From the NCBI GenBank assembly GCA_900556675.1, contig USQE01000008.1:1-16339 (forward strand): DNA of 16,339 bases, given 5' to 3'. This document shows positions 1 to 8,622 of the stretch, piece by piece. The notes under the pieces are model-generated. The model searched no databases. It was not told the origin of the DNA and saw only the letters and a program-made list of their open reading frames with translations. Each line of letters starts with the position of its first letter. Positions within the stretch are counted from its first letter, which is position 1. Source of the stretch: an uncultured Collinsella sp. GTDB taxonomy: Bacteria; Actinomycetota; Coriobacteriia; Coriobacteriales; Coriobacteriaceae. Both the position numbers and the translations under genes were made by a program.

Positions 1-70
1 AGGGAAGCGTACTTGGGTACGCGACCGACGATTGAGGGCGAAGGTGCGGTGGCTGGGAAAGCCGAACAGG
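1..70. other. short non-coding stretch downstream of gyrB
   Basis: This is the sequence just after the gyrB stop codon, cut by the window edge. It holds a small perfect inverted repeat (GCGTAC, 4-base loop, GTACGC, 7-22) with no T-run on either side, so I do not call it a terminator. No convincing start of a downstream gene (gyrA would be the usual neighbour) is visible in these 70 bases. Confidence 0.4.
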
Positions 71-2143
<2,073 letters not shown>

Positions 2144-2150
2144 TTATCGT

Positions 2151-2179
2151 AAAAAATACCCTCGGGAACGAGGGTATTT
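2151..2179 (-). terminator. intrinsic terminator after dciA
   Basis: Perfect 11-bp inverted repeat (AAATACCCTCG at 2154-2164, GGAA loop, CGAGGGTATTT at 2169-2179). Read leftward, the hairpin ends in a run of six T (2151-2156). It should stop transcripts coming from dnaN-recF-dciA and isolate gyrB. Confidence 0.88.
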
Positions 2180-2205
2180 GGCTATACAAGGCCACCAGAT
2201 GCGAT

Positions 2206-2769
2206 TTAAGGCTCTTTTTTGCTCTGCACGCCCTTGGCCCACTCGGCACTGGCTCTCATGGCGTTCTCGAGGGCCTCGCGCAGTTTTTGGTCCTCGATGG
2301 GTGCCACTTGGTGCTCGATCTCGCCGCGTTCGGCTTCGCTGAGATCGGCCTGCGGAGCCGGCGGGCGCTCGGCCACGGCCGGACGCAGACGCTCTTTGGC
2401 AGCGGGCGGTGTGTGGCCGGGGGCGGTCGTCTTGAACACCAGGCCGTCGACGTGCGCGCCGGCGCGCTCCATGCGCGCGCGGATAATCTCGCGCAAAAGT
2501 GTCATCTCCTGCGTCCATGAGGGCGAATCGAGGTACACCAGCAGTTCGTTGGACTCGGGCAGGTAGCGCAGGCCCGTCACATGGCGTCCCTCGCGCGTGC
2601 CCGAGCACACTGCATTCCAGGCGTGATAGACCGCACGAGATTCCTCTGCAGCCTCCATCTGCGCGCGGCGCTCAGGTGTCGCGGCCGCCAGGATGCGCTG
2701 ACGCTCGGCATCCAAAAAGCCGCCAAAGGCAACCATTCCGTTCTCGCGCTCGTAATTAGCACGTCTCAC
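2206..2769 (-). CDS. dciA: DUF721 / DciA-family replicative helicase loader
   Basis: DciA proteins help load the replicative helicase DnaB at the origin in bacteria that lack DnaC or DnaI. The 187-residue product has the DUF721 core at about 47-103: a WNAV helix, a VTGLRYLPESNELLVYLDS strand pair, then SWTQEMTLLREIIRARM. The rest is an Ala/Pro/Glu-rich tail likely to be disordered. The start is GTG at 2767-2769, overlapping the end of recF by 14 bases. AAGGTGGT, one mismatch from an ideal ribosome site, sits 8 bases upstream of it. An ATG at 2734-2736 would give 176 residues but has a weaker site. Placement between recF and gyrB is typical of actinobacterial DUF721 genes. The family call rests on pattern and position rather than on a search; the helicase-loading role is known for the family and inferred here. 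Confidence 0.85.
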   Translation of the reverse strand: MRRANYERENGMVAFGGFLDAERQRILAAATPERRAQMEAAEESRAVYHAWNAVCSGTREGRHVTGLRYLPESNELLVYLDSPSWTQEMTLLREIIRARMERAGAHVDGLVFKTTAPGHTPPAAKERLRPAVAERPPAPQADLSEAERGEIEHQVAPIEDQKLREALENAMRASAEWAKGVQSKKEP

Positions 2770-3862
2770 CCATGCTCACCACCTTGGCTCGATCAAGCAA
2801 GTCATCGGTAAAATACCCCAGATTGGTGGTGGTTATGACTGTCTGGATATCATCACCGATCAGCTGCAGAAAAGCGCCTCGGCGCCCGGCGTCGAGCTCG
2901 CTCATCACGTCGTCCAAAAGCAGCAGCGGTGCGGTGCCCAGGATATCGCGCGCCACGGCCACTTCTGCCACCTTCCAGGCAAGCACCAGCGTTCGCTGCT
3001 GGCCCTGGCTGGCAAATGAACGGGCCGATCGACCCGCGACGGAAAACTCAATCTCGTCGCGATGCGGACCCACGAGCGTCACGCCGCGGCGGATCTCCTC
3101 GTCGGCGCGCTCATCGAGCGCCGAAAGCATGTGCTCATACGCCCAGCCCCTGAGCTCATCGCGTTCCTCGGTGCGAGGCAGGTCGCCAAGCGTGGACACA
3201 TAGGACACGCCGGCGGGCTCGCCGGATGCCACGCGGCCATAGGCGTCGCGCATATGGCCCGACAGCCGGTCAAGCAGGGCCAGACGATGCACGAGCAGGG
3301 CCGAACCGGCGCGGGCAATAGATTCGTTCCAGGCGCCGAGCATCTCGCGGCAGCACCAGGTCTCCTTGAGCAGGGCATTGCGCTGGGTCACGCAGCGCCC
3401 GTAGGCACTAGCCAGATCGGCATAGCGCGCACTCAGCTGAACGCCAAAGTCGTCAAGTGCGGCGCGGCGCACGCTGGCACCCCGCTTGACCATATCCAGG
3501 TGGTCCGGGCAAAACAGAACGCTCGGCAGTACCCCGCGCACACCGGACGCAGCGCAGCGCTTGCCGTTGCGGCTAAACGAACGCTTGCCATCTTCCACAC
3601 TCAGTCCCATGTCCAGCACGCGCCCATCACCTTCGAGCCTCAGCTCGACCTTGCATGGGCCCACGCCGTCGTGCACGAGCTCGGCAGCGGTCGGATGCCT
3701 AAACGAGGCGCCACTCGTCAGCAGCTGCAGCGCCTCTATGAGGTTGGTCTTTCCCGCCGCGTTGGGACCTGCGAGCACTGTCACACCGTCGCTCAGGACA
3801 ATGCGGTAACTGTCGAAGCTGCGATAGCGCGCAACGGAAAGATCGCGTGCGAACATGGTCAT
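2756..3862 (-). CDS. recF: DNA replication and repair protein RecF
   Basis: SMC-like ATPase that acts with RecO and RecR to place RecA on gapped DNA and helps restart stalled forks. The 368 residues have Walker A GPNAAGKT (32-39), the ABC signature FASQGQQR (283-290) and Walker B with D-loop LLLLDDVMSELD (313-324), all expected in RecF. The N-terminal LSVARYRSFDSY segment is also typical. The chosen ATG at 3860-3862 lies 8 bases after the dnaN stop; a second ATG two codons later is possible. No good ribosome site is visible, so translation is probably coupled to dnaN. The 3' end overlaps dciA. Confidence 0.97.
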   Translation of the reverse strand: MTMFARDLSVARYRSFDSYRIVLSDGVTVLAGPNAAGKTNLIEALQLLTSGASFRHPTAAELVHDGVGPCKVELRLEGDGRVLDMGLSVEDGKRSFSRNGKRCAASGVRGVLPSVLFCPDHLDMVKRGASVRRAALDDFGVQLSARYADLASAYGRCVTQRNALLKETWCCREMLGAWNESIARAGSALLVHRLALLDRLSGHMRDAYGRVASGEPAGVSYVSTLGDLPRTEERDELRGWAYEHMLSALDERADEEIRRGVTLVGPHRDEIEFSVAGRSARSFASQGQQRTLVLAWKVAEVAVARDILGTAPLLLLDDVMSELDAGRRGAFLQLIGDDIQTVITTTNLGYFTDDLLDRAKVVSMGETC

Positions 3863-3870
3863 GGGCAGTG

Positions 3871-4974
3871 CTAGATGCGTACCGGCATGACCAGGTACAG
3901 GTAGTTGATCTTGTCGTAGGACTTGAAGATGCCAGCCTGCGAATAGCTCTTGAGCTCCAGCGTGATCTCCTTTTCCTTGGACAGTGCATTGAGGCAGCCA
4001 AAGATGTAGTGGTAGTTGAAGGCGATGGTGCCCGACTCGCCCTCGGCCTCGACATCGATCGTCTCCTGCGCCAGATCCTGATCGTTGGAAATGGAGGACA
4101 GGCCCATCTGGCCGTTCTCGACGTCAATCTCAAACTTGACAGCGGGGTTGGCGCTCGCGATGACCGCCACACGTTTAAGGGCGGCGTTAAAGGCGGCTAC
4201 GTCGATCTTAACGCTCGTCACGCACGAATCGGGGATGAGCTGCTTGTAATTGGGATATACGCCCTCGATGCGGCGCGACACGTAGGTGGTGTTGCCGGCC
4301 TCGAAGACAACCTGGGTGTCGGTTGCGCCGATCATGATGGTGGCCTGGCTGGCCATGATGCTCAACGCGTCGTTGAAGGCGTCGGCAGGCACGTTGAGTT
4401 CAAAGGAACCTTCGAGGGTCGAGGTCTCGACCTGCGTATCGCACACGGCCAGTCGGAAGGAGTCGGTCGCGACCAGGCGCACGGTGTTGTTCTCGACCTT
4501 CATGTGCACGCCACCCAGGATGGGGCGGGCCTTGTCAGTCGATGTGACGCGCCATACGCGGCTTACCATTTCGGACAGGATATCGGTCGGCAGCTCGACG
4601 GCGCTCTCGATGGCGTATGCCGGGAACTCGGGAAAGTCGTTGGCATCGAGCGTGTTGAGGCGGAAGGAGCTCTTCTCGCAGCCAATCAAAACCTGACGCT
4701 CGGACAGCTCAAAGGTGACCGGGGCATCGGGAAGGGTCTTGGTGATGTTGGAGAGCATCTTGCAGGGAATCACCATCTCGCCCTCTTCTTCGACATGAGC
4801 CGCAATGCGGTGACGAATCGAGATGGTGTAGTTGGAGGTCTGGAATTCCAAGATGCCGTCTTGTGCCTTAACGAGCACGCCCGACAGAATGGGAAGGGTG
4901 GATGCCGAAGCGACGCCTTTCATAACGACGCCGATGGCTTGCGTAAGCGAGCTCTGGCTGACGGTGAACTTCAT
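3871..4974 (-). CDS. dnaN: DNA polymerase III beta subunit (sliding clamp)
   Basis: Forms the dimeric ring that tethers DNA polymerase III to DNA and serves as a docking platform for repair and replication proteins. The 367-residue length and three repeated clamp folds of about 120 residues each match the family. Recognisable segments are MKFTVSQSSLTQAI at the N-terminus, NYTISIRHRIAAHVEEEGE in the first fold, and a C-terminal YLVMPVRI that closes the peptide-binding pocket (the family ends in a similar MPMR/MPVR tail). The ATG at 4972-4974 follows an AAAGGT site about 10 bases upstream. It heads the dnaN-recF-dciA run and is separated from dnaA by an intergenic region with origin-like features. 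Confidence 0.97.
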   Translation of the reverse strand: MKFTVSQSSLTQAIGVVMKGVASASTLPILSGVLVKAQDGILEFQTSNYTISIRHRIAAHVEEEGEMVIPCKMLSNITKTLPDAPVTFELSERQVLIGCEKSSFRLNTLDANDFPEFPAYAIESAVELPTDILSEMVSRVWRVTSTDKARPILGGVHMKVENNTVRLVATDSFRLAVCDTQVETSTLEGSFELNVPADAFNDALSIMASQATIMIGATDTQVVFEAGNTTYVSRRIEGVYPNYKQLIPDSCVTSVKIDVAAFNAALKRVAVIASANPAVKFEIDVENGQMGLSSISNDQDLAQETIDVEAEGESGTIAFNYHYIFGCLNALSKEKEITLELKSYSQAGIFKSYDKINYLYLVMPVRI

Positions 4975-4975
4975 C

Positions 4976-5024
4976 TTTTAATACCTTTCTATAGATATAA
5001 ATATCTTAATAATAGTAATAGTAC
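4976..5024. other. A+T-rich block with DnaA-trio-like repeats (candidate unwinding element)
   Basis: Only 8 of 49 bases are G or C. The end nearest the boxes reads TAA-TAA-TAG-TAA-TAG-TAC (5007-5024). Read 3' to 5' on the plus strand, that is CAT followed by five [A/G]AT triplets, which fits the DnaA-trio that guides DnaA onto single-stranded DNA. A box-like 9-mer follows after 9 bases (5034-5042) on the side expected for trio-directed loading. The function is inferred. Confidence 0.5.
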
Positions 5025-5033
5025 TGACGAAAC

Positions 5034-5042
5034 TGTTGATTA
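5034..5042 (-). promoter_or_regulatory. DnaA-box-like site next to the trio run
   Basis: TGTTGATTA matches the reverse complement of TTATCCACA at 7 of 9 positions. Its value lies mainly in its position beside the A+T-rich block. Confidence 0.35.
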
Positions 5043-5188
5043 CTCCTAAAAGTGCAGGTCAACCCTAAAAAGAGAATCGACAGGAACCTGTGTGCAACCG
5101 GGTATGTTTTCCACGTTCAAAACCTGCGCAAAACTTTTCATCACCGCGGCTCGAGTTTTTGACACCTTATAGCCGCCGTTTCGACAAG

Positions 5189-5197
5189 TTTTCAACA
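5189..5197 (+). promoter_or_regulatory. DnaA-box-like site TTTTCAACA
   Basis: It lies just after the dnaA stop codon. The surrounding 15 bases (5186-5200) are the exact reverse complement of 8387-8401 in the other intergenic region. It matches the canonical box at 7 of 9 positions. Confidence 0.5.
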
Positions 5198-5212
5198 GGT
5201 GTGTCCATTTAC

Positions 5213-6937
5213 CTACGAGCGCAGTGTAATTTTATCGCGCAGCGATTTGAGGTCTTCGGTAACAGTCCGGTCTTCCTGAATCATCTTCTGAACCTTTTTA
5301 TAGCTCGTGCTGACGGTCGAGTGGTTTCGGTTGCCAAACTCGGCGCCCACGGCCGTCGTCGTCATCTCGCACATCTCGATCGCCAGGTAGATAGCGATAT
5401 GGCGCGCCTTGGCGATATTGGCGTTGCGGCGAGGCCCGATGAGTTCCTCGTGCGTCACACCGTATTGCTCCTCGATGACGGACTGGACCGTCTGCACATT
5501 GATCTTCTTGGCCGATGTGTCGAAGTACTGGTTGGCGATGGCGTCGATGTCGTCAAAGGTGAGCTCCCCGCCCTCGCGCTCGCGATCGCCCGCTTCGCCG
5601 GCACAACGCTCGCAAAAGCTCTCGAGCTCGCGGATGTTGGTGCCCGAGACCTCGGCCATGTGTTTAAAGTGCGCGTCGGTCAGATGTCCGCCGTCGCCCC
5701 CGTAGGCCGCCAGCAGCGAGTCGTTGCCCGCCTCGGGCGCGGCGGCGATCGTGTTCTCGTAATAACGCTGCAAAATCTTGTACTTCATCTCGTAGCTCGG
5801 CTCCGCCACCAGACACAGCAGACCGGCATTAAAGCGACTGGTCAGGCGCTCGTCCATATTAAGGTCCTTGGGAGCGCGGTCGGCGGCGATCACGACCTTC
5901 TTGTTGTTGCGGATAAATTCGTCCATTAACTGGAAGAAGTAATCCACGCTCGCGCGCTTGCCAATGATGTTCTGGATGTCATCGATGATAAGCACGTCGA
6001 CGCCGTGGTACGCCTGCATAATGGGGGCGTTGCTCTTCTTTTGGCGGTCGAATTCCGTCATCAAGTCGTCCAGATATGCCTGCGAGTTGGCGTACTTCAC
6101 CTTGATCTCGGGCGATTTCTCTGCCAACTCGTTTTTGATGGCGAGCAGCAGGTGCGTCTTGCCCAGGCCCGATTTGCCGTAGATGAACAGCGACGTGCAG
6201 GTGCCGGGCGTGTCTGCAAGCATGGCGAATTTGAGCGCCGATCGGTAGGCAAGACTGTTCTCCGGTCCGAAGACGAAGTTTTCAAACGTGAATTTCGAAT
6301 TCGCTGCGAGGGGTGCCCCGTCTGCGTTTTTCTCGACTGCCGCCGGCGCCGCTGCCGAAGGTGCTGCCGGCGCTGCGGACGAACTCGCACTTTTCGCCGG
6401 CGGCCTGCCATTCATTTGGGTCATCATGCGGCGGAAATCGTCGGCGGACAACGTGTTTTTGATTGCAATGCCCGATTCCTCCCCGGGTGTCGCCTCGTGT
6501 GCGACGGGCATGTGCGTGGCGGTCGGGATGGGCGAGGGGGCCGGCTCTACCGCCGGTGCGACCGAAGCGGTCGGCTGCGGTGCCATGGTTTCACGGGAAA
6601 CATCGTCGCGTCGAGGCTCGGGCACCGGCGTTGCCGCTGCAGCGTCGGTCGCTACCGGGTGAGTGACCGGGGCCGTATTTGCCGAGGCGCCTTGCGGTGC
6701 CACGATATTGAGCGCAATCGGTGCAAAGGCGATCTCTTCTAGGTACGCCTCGATGGTCGGCTGATGCTTTTTGAGCTGAGCGATGGCAAAGCGTGAAGGG
6801 GCCTCAATCGTCAGAGTGTCCTCGGTTAAACTCACGGCGCGCGATTGTCCCAGCATATTGATGAGGCGTGCATCTTGGCCGTCGCGCTGACAAAAGGCGA
6901 TGGCATCCCCCAGGATGATGCTTGCTTCCTCGTCCAC
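5213..6937 (-). CDS. dnaA: chromosomal replication initiator protein DnaA
   Basis: AAA+ ATPase that binds DnaA boxes, melts the origin and recruits the helicase. Domain I is about residues 1-80. Domain II is a long Ala/Pro-rich linker (about 81-210). Domain III carries Walker A GKSGLGKTH (254-262), Walker B VLIIDD (315-320), the DERLTSRF arginine-finger region (362-369) and the sensor II segment GTNIRELESF. Domain IV ends with GNRNHSTV (535-542), where most DnaA proteins have GGRDHTTV: the residue matching E. coli Asp433 is Asn538 and Thr435 is Ser540. At 574 residues it is longer than the E. coli protein because of the linker. The start is GTG (6935-6937) behind GGGAG. It begins 15 bases after the upstream ATPase gene, so the two probably share a transcript. 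Codons 112-117 (DVSRET) contain a parS-like sequence. Confidence 0.96.
   Translation of the reverse strand: MDEEASIILGDAIAFCQRDGQDARLINMLGQSRAVSLTEDTLTIEAPSRFAIAQLKKHQPTIEAYLEEIAFAPIALNIVAPQGASANTAPVTHPVATDAAAATPVPEPRRDDVSRETMAPQPTASVAPAVEPAPSPIPTATHMPVAHEATPGEESGIAIKNTLSADDFRRMMTQMNGRPPAKSASSSAAPAAPSAAAPAAVEKNADGAPLAANSKFTFENFVFGPENSLAYRSALKFAMLADTPGTCTSLFIYGKSGLGKTHLLLAIKNELAEKSPEIKVKYANSQAYLDDLMTEFDRQKKSNAPIMQAYHGVDVLIIDDIQNIIGKRASVDYFFQLMDEFIRNNKKVVIAADRAPKDLNMDERLTSRFNAGLLCLVAEPSYEMKYKILQRYYENTIAAAPEAGNDSLLAAYGGDGGHLTDAHFKHMAEVSGTNIRELESFCERCAGEAGDREREGGELTFDDIDAIANQYFDTSAKKINVQTVQSVIEEQYGVTHEELIGPRRNANIAKARHIAIYLAIEMCEMTTTAVGAEFGNRNHSTVSTSYKKVQKMIQEDRTVTEDLKSLRDKITLRS
6587..6602 (+). 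promoter_or_regulatory. parS: parS-like site inside dnaA
   Basis: GGTTTCACGGGAAACA matches parS (TGTTTCACGTGAAACA) at 14 of 16 positions. It lies in the part of dnaA encoding the disordered linker, where sequence is free to change, and is read there as VSRET. ParB binding is inferred. Confidence 0.6.
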
Positions 6938-6952
6938 TGTTTCTCCCGTTCC

Positions 6953-8305
6953 TTAACTTTGGGCTCGCACGCGAGCGCTACCTATCTCGGTCAGATGATA
7001 TTTCTGGCCATGTTTGATTATCAAGCCGGCCTGTGCCAAGTCGTTGAGCGTTCGCGACCACGTGGGCGCTGAGTTTCCAAACGCTCGTGCCAGGTCGGTT
7101 GCGCCACACTCCTGGTTTTGAGCCAGATAGCCCAGCGCCGCTTCGCCGCGCTCGCTCACAAATACGTTTTGCTGCGGCTGTGCATATTGATTCGCCGCAT
7201 TAGGATACATCATTTGAGCTGCTGGTTGTTGAGAACTCTGTATGGGCATCGGCTGCTGTTGAAAACTTTGCGGCCACTGTTGGTAAGGCTGCAAAGGCAT
7301 CTGCTGGGCCCATGGGTTGTACTGCGCCTGGGGCATCTGTTGGTACGGCTGCTGGTATCTCAGCGGGTATTGCTGGGGGTATGCCTGCGCATACCCCGTT
7401 TGCGGCGCGTATTGAGCCGGATACCCTTGCGGGTTCGGTTGATAGGACATCTGCTGTGCGGCTGATGCGCCCGCCATCTGCTGCAAGGTTCCCACGTCCT
7501 GGCCCATCGCTGGCTTTGCATCGGGTATGTTCTGGGTAATCGCGCCCGAGGGTGCCTGGGGCTCTTGCATGGGGGCCAGGCCAGGCTGCTGCATGGGAGG
7601 CATTTGCTGTTGCACCCGTTGCATCGCTGCGGGTTGCTGCGTGAAGGCGCCCGGCATGGGATATACCTGCTGCTCTGTTTCGGGTCGCACGGCTGCCCCG
7701 CGCCCGCCAGCACGTTCGATTTCCTGCACGCGCTTGGGGTCCAGACTTACCGTGACCACGGTGCCGTTGCCCATGTTGTCCTCGATGGATACAGCGCCGC
7801 CGGCGTTTTCCAGGTACTCCTGCACCATGGGAAACCCGGCTCCGGTTCCGCGGATGTATCGTTTCATGTTGCTGTTTGCGCTGGTAACGCCAAAGTCGAA
7901 CGCGCGCTCCTTGTCGTCGATCCCCGGTCCCTGGTCTGCGAATCGGATGGTGTCGCCGCCGTCTAGGATCGAGATGATGGGCTCTGCAAAGTGGGCGTGG
8001 ATAAAGTTTTCGACAATCTCGCGGATAACCATGAGCGAGATGTGCCCGCCCTGTTCTTTCATGCACTGGTAGACGGTGTTGGTTGTCTCTTCCAGATAGG
8101 TGCGCACGTCCTTAGGTTCGATGACGATGACGCGCGGCGTCGACAGCATGTCGTCATAGACCGCGATGCGTGCGGCATACATGGCAGCCTGCGTTTTCGC
8201 AGCGGCCTGCTCTTCCTCGCCACGCTTTTCGCGCACGCCGGTGATGTGCTCGTTGTCGGGTGCCGGGTCTCCGGAATCGACCATGGTGTAAAAGTCGTCA
8301 GACAT
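6953..8305 (-). CDS. GHKL ATPase with Gln-rich middle and C-terminal winged helix, upstream of dnaA
   Basis: I do not recognise a named family. The 450 residues form three parts. Residues about 85-190 are a HATPase_c fold: N-box E96...N100 followed by HAH, G1 box DQGPGID (124-130), and G2 box GTGAG (153-157), as in the SpoIIAB/RsbW anti-sigma kinases. No histidine-kinase dimerisation helix with its phospho-His is seen. Residues about 211-380 are low complexity with about 48 Gln plus many Pro, Met and Tyr. Residues about 381-445 resemble a winged helix: an ATDLARAFG helix, a WSRTLNDLAQAGLI recognition segment, then a YHLTEIG wing. The ATG at 8303-8305 has only a weak ribosome site. It lies between the candidate origin boxes and dnaA, 15 bases before dnaA. 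The role is unknown; an ATP-dependent regulator of dnaA or the origin is an inference. An anti-sigma factor is the alternative. Confidence 0.85.
   Translation of the reverse strand: MSDDFYTMVDSGDPAPDNEHITGVREKRGEEEQAAAKTQAAMYAARIAVYDDMLSTPRVIVIEPKDVRTYLEETTNTVYQCMKEQGGHISLMVIREIVENFIHAHFAEPIISILDGGDTIRFADQGPGIDDKERAFDFGVTSANSNMKRYIRGTGAGFPMVQEYLENAGGAVSIEDNMGNGTVVTVSLDPKRVQEIERAGGRGAAVRPETEQQVYPMPGAFTQQPAAMQRVQQQMPPMQQPGLAPMQEPQAPSGAITQNIPDAKPAMGQDVGTLQQMAGASAAQQMSYQPNPQGYPAQYAPQTGYAQAYPQQYPLRYQQPYQQMPQAQYNPWAQQMPLQPYQQWPQSFQQQPMPIQSSQQPAAQMMYPNAANQYAQPQQNVFVSERGEAALGYLAQNQECGATDLARAFGNSAPTWSRTLNDLAQAGLIIKHGQKYHLTEIGSARVRAQS
7166..7675 (-). repeat. Gln/Pro/Met/Tyr-rich low-complexity segment of the ATPase gene
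   Basis: It encodes about 170 residues made mostly of Gln, Pro, Met, Ala and Tyr, with irregular short repeats such as QQP, QQM and QSFQQQP/QSSQQP. It separates the ATPase and winged-helix parts and is expected to be disordered. Two DnaA-box-like sequences (7227-7235 and 7257-7265) occur within it. Confidence 0.8.
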
Positions 8306-8389
8306 GCCGCTCGCAATCTTTCAAAAGGTTTCGAACAAATAGTAGCTCACCGTGCATTGTTTCTCATCTTTCGACAACTTTTCAAAACC

Positions 8390-8398
8390 TGTTGAAAA
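8390..8398 (-). promoter_or_regulatory. DnaA-box-like site (TTTTCAACA on the minus strand)
   Basis: Part of CCTGTTGAAAACT. With TTTTCAA at 8379-8385 it forms an inverted repeat with 7-bp arms (8379-8398). The flanking 15 bases 8387-8401 recur inverted at 5186-5200. Confidence 0.5.
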
Positions 8399-8442
8399 CT
8401 TTGGAAAACGGGCGAAAAGTTCTCAACATTGCCAACATGACC

Positions 8443-8451
8443 TGTTGAAAA
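8443..8451 (-). promoter_or_regulatory. DnaA-box-like site (TTTTCAACA on the minus strand)
   Basis: Second copy of the 13-mer CCTGTTGAAAACT (8441-8453), in the same orientation as the copy at 8388-8400. Confidence 0.5.
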
Positions 8452-8548
8452 CTCGATGAAATATCATGAAAAGTTGCCATGTGTCGCAAATTTCGGTTGA
8501 GCTTATGGCGGAACCGTGTGAACTACGCAACCTTTTACCTTTGATTTC

Positions 8549-8578
8549 TTGACATTTGAACATTGATTTCCCTACAAT
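8549..8578 (+). promoter_or_regulatory. sigma-70-type promoter of the rpmH operon
   Basis: A perfect -35 TTGACA (8549-8554), an 18-base spacer and -10 TACAAT (8573-8578, 5 of 6). The start point should be near 8585, leaving a leader of about 65 bases before rpmH. This is the best promoter match I found in the window, as expected for a ribosomal protein gene. Confidence 0.82.
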
Positions 8579-8604
8579 CTTCAAGCTCACGTGTCTATAT
8601 CTGC

Positions 8605-8622
8605 GTCCGCGCTCCCGCGGAC
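8605..8622 (+). other. G+C-rich hairpin in the rpmH leader
   Basis: GTCCGCG (8605-8611) pairs perfectly with CGCGGAC (8616-8622) around a CTCC loop. It lies between the promoter and the ribosome site. No T-run follows, so it is not an intrinsic terminator. It could stabilise the message or affect translation. Confidence 0.4.

Larger units (their letters stand above)
4975..5212. other. oriC: dnaN-dnaA intergenic region, candidate origin module
   Basis: The region has two parts. Next to dnaN (4976-5024) lies an A+T-rich block. Rightward of it are DnaA-box-like 9-mers: TGTTGATTA (5034-5042, reverse orientation), TTTTCCACG (5107-5115), TTTTCATCA (5135-5143) and TTTTCAACA (5189-5197). The block at 5116-5137 matches 19 of 22 bases of 8381-8402 in the gap beyond the ATPase gene. 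The canonical box is TTATCCACA, so these differ at two positions. Box cluster plus A+T-rich unwinding block resembles the unwinding half of the Bacillus bipartite origin, also found between dnaA and dnaN. I could not pick a convincing dnaN promoter here. Confidence 0.6.

Noticed and set aside
3847..5049. 400-codon open frame opposite dnaN
   Set aside because: Antisense of dnaN, running into the origin-like gap; no ribosome site and no recognisable domain.
8306..8548. Leftward promoter for the ATPase-dnaA transcript
   Set aside because: Only weak -10-like matches (for example TACTAT at 8339-8344 on the minus strand) without good -35 elements; not strong enough to list.
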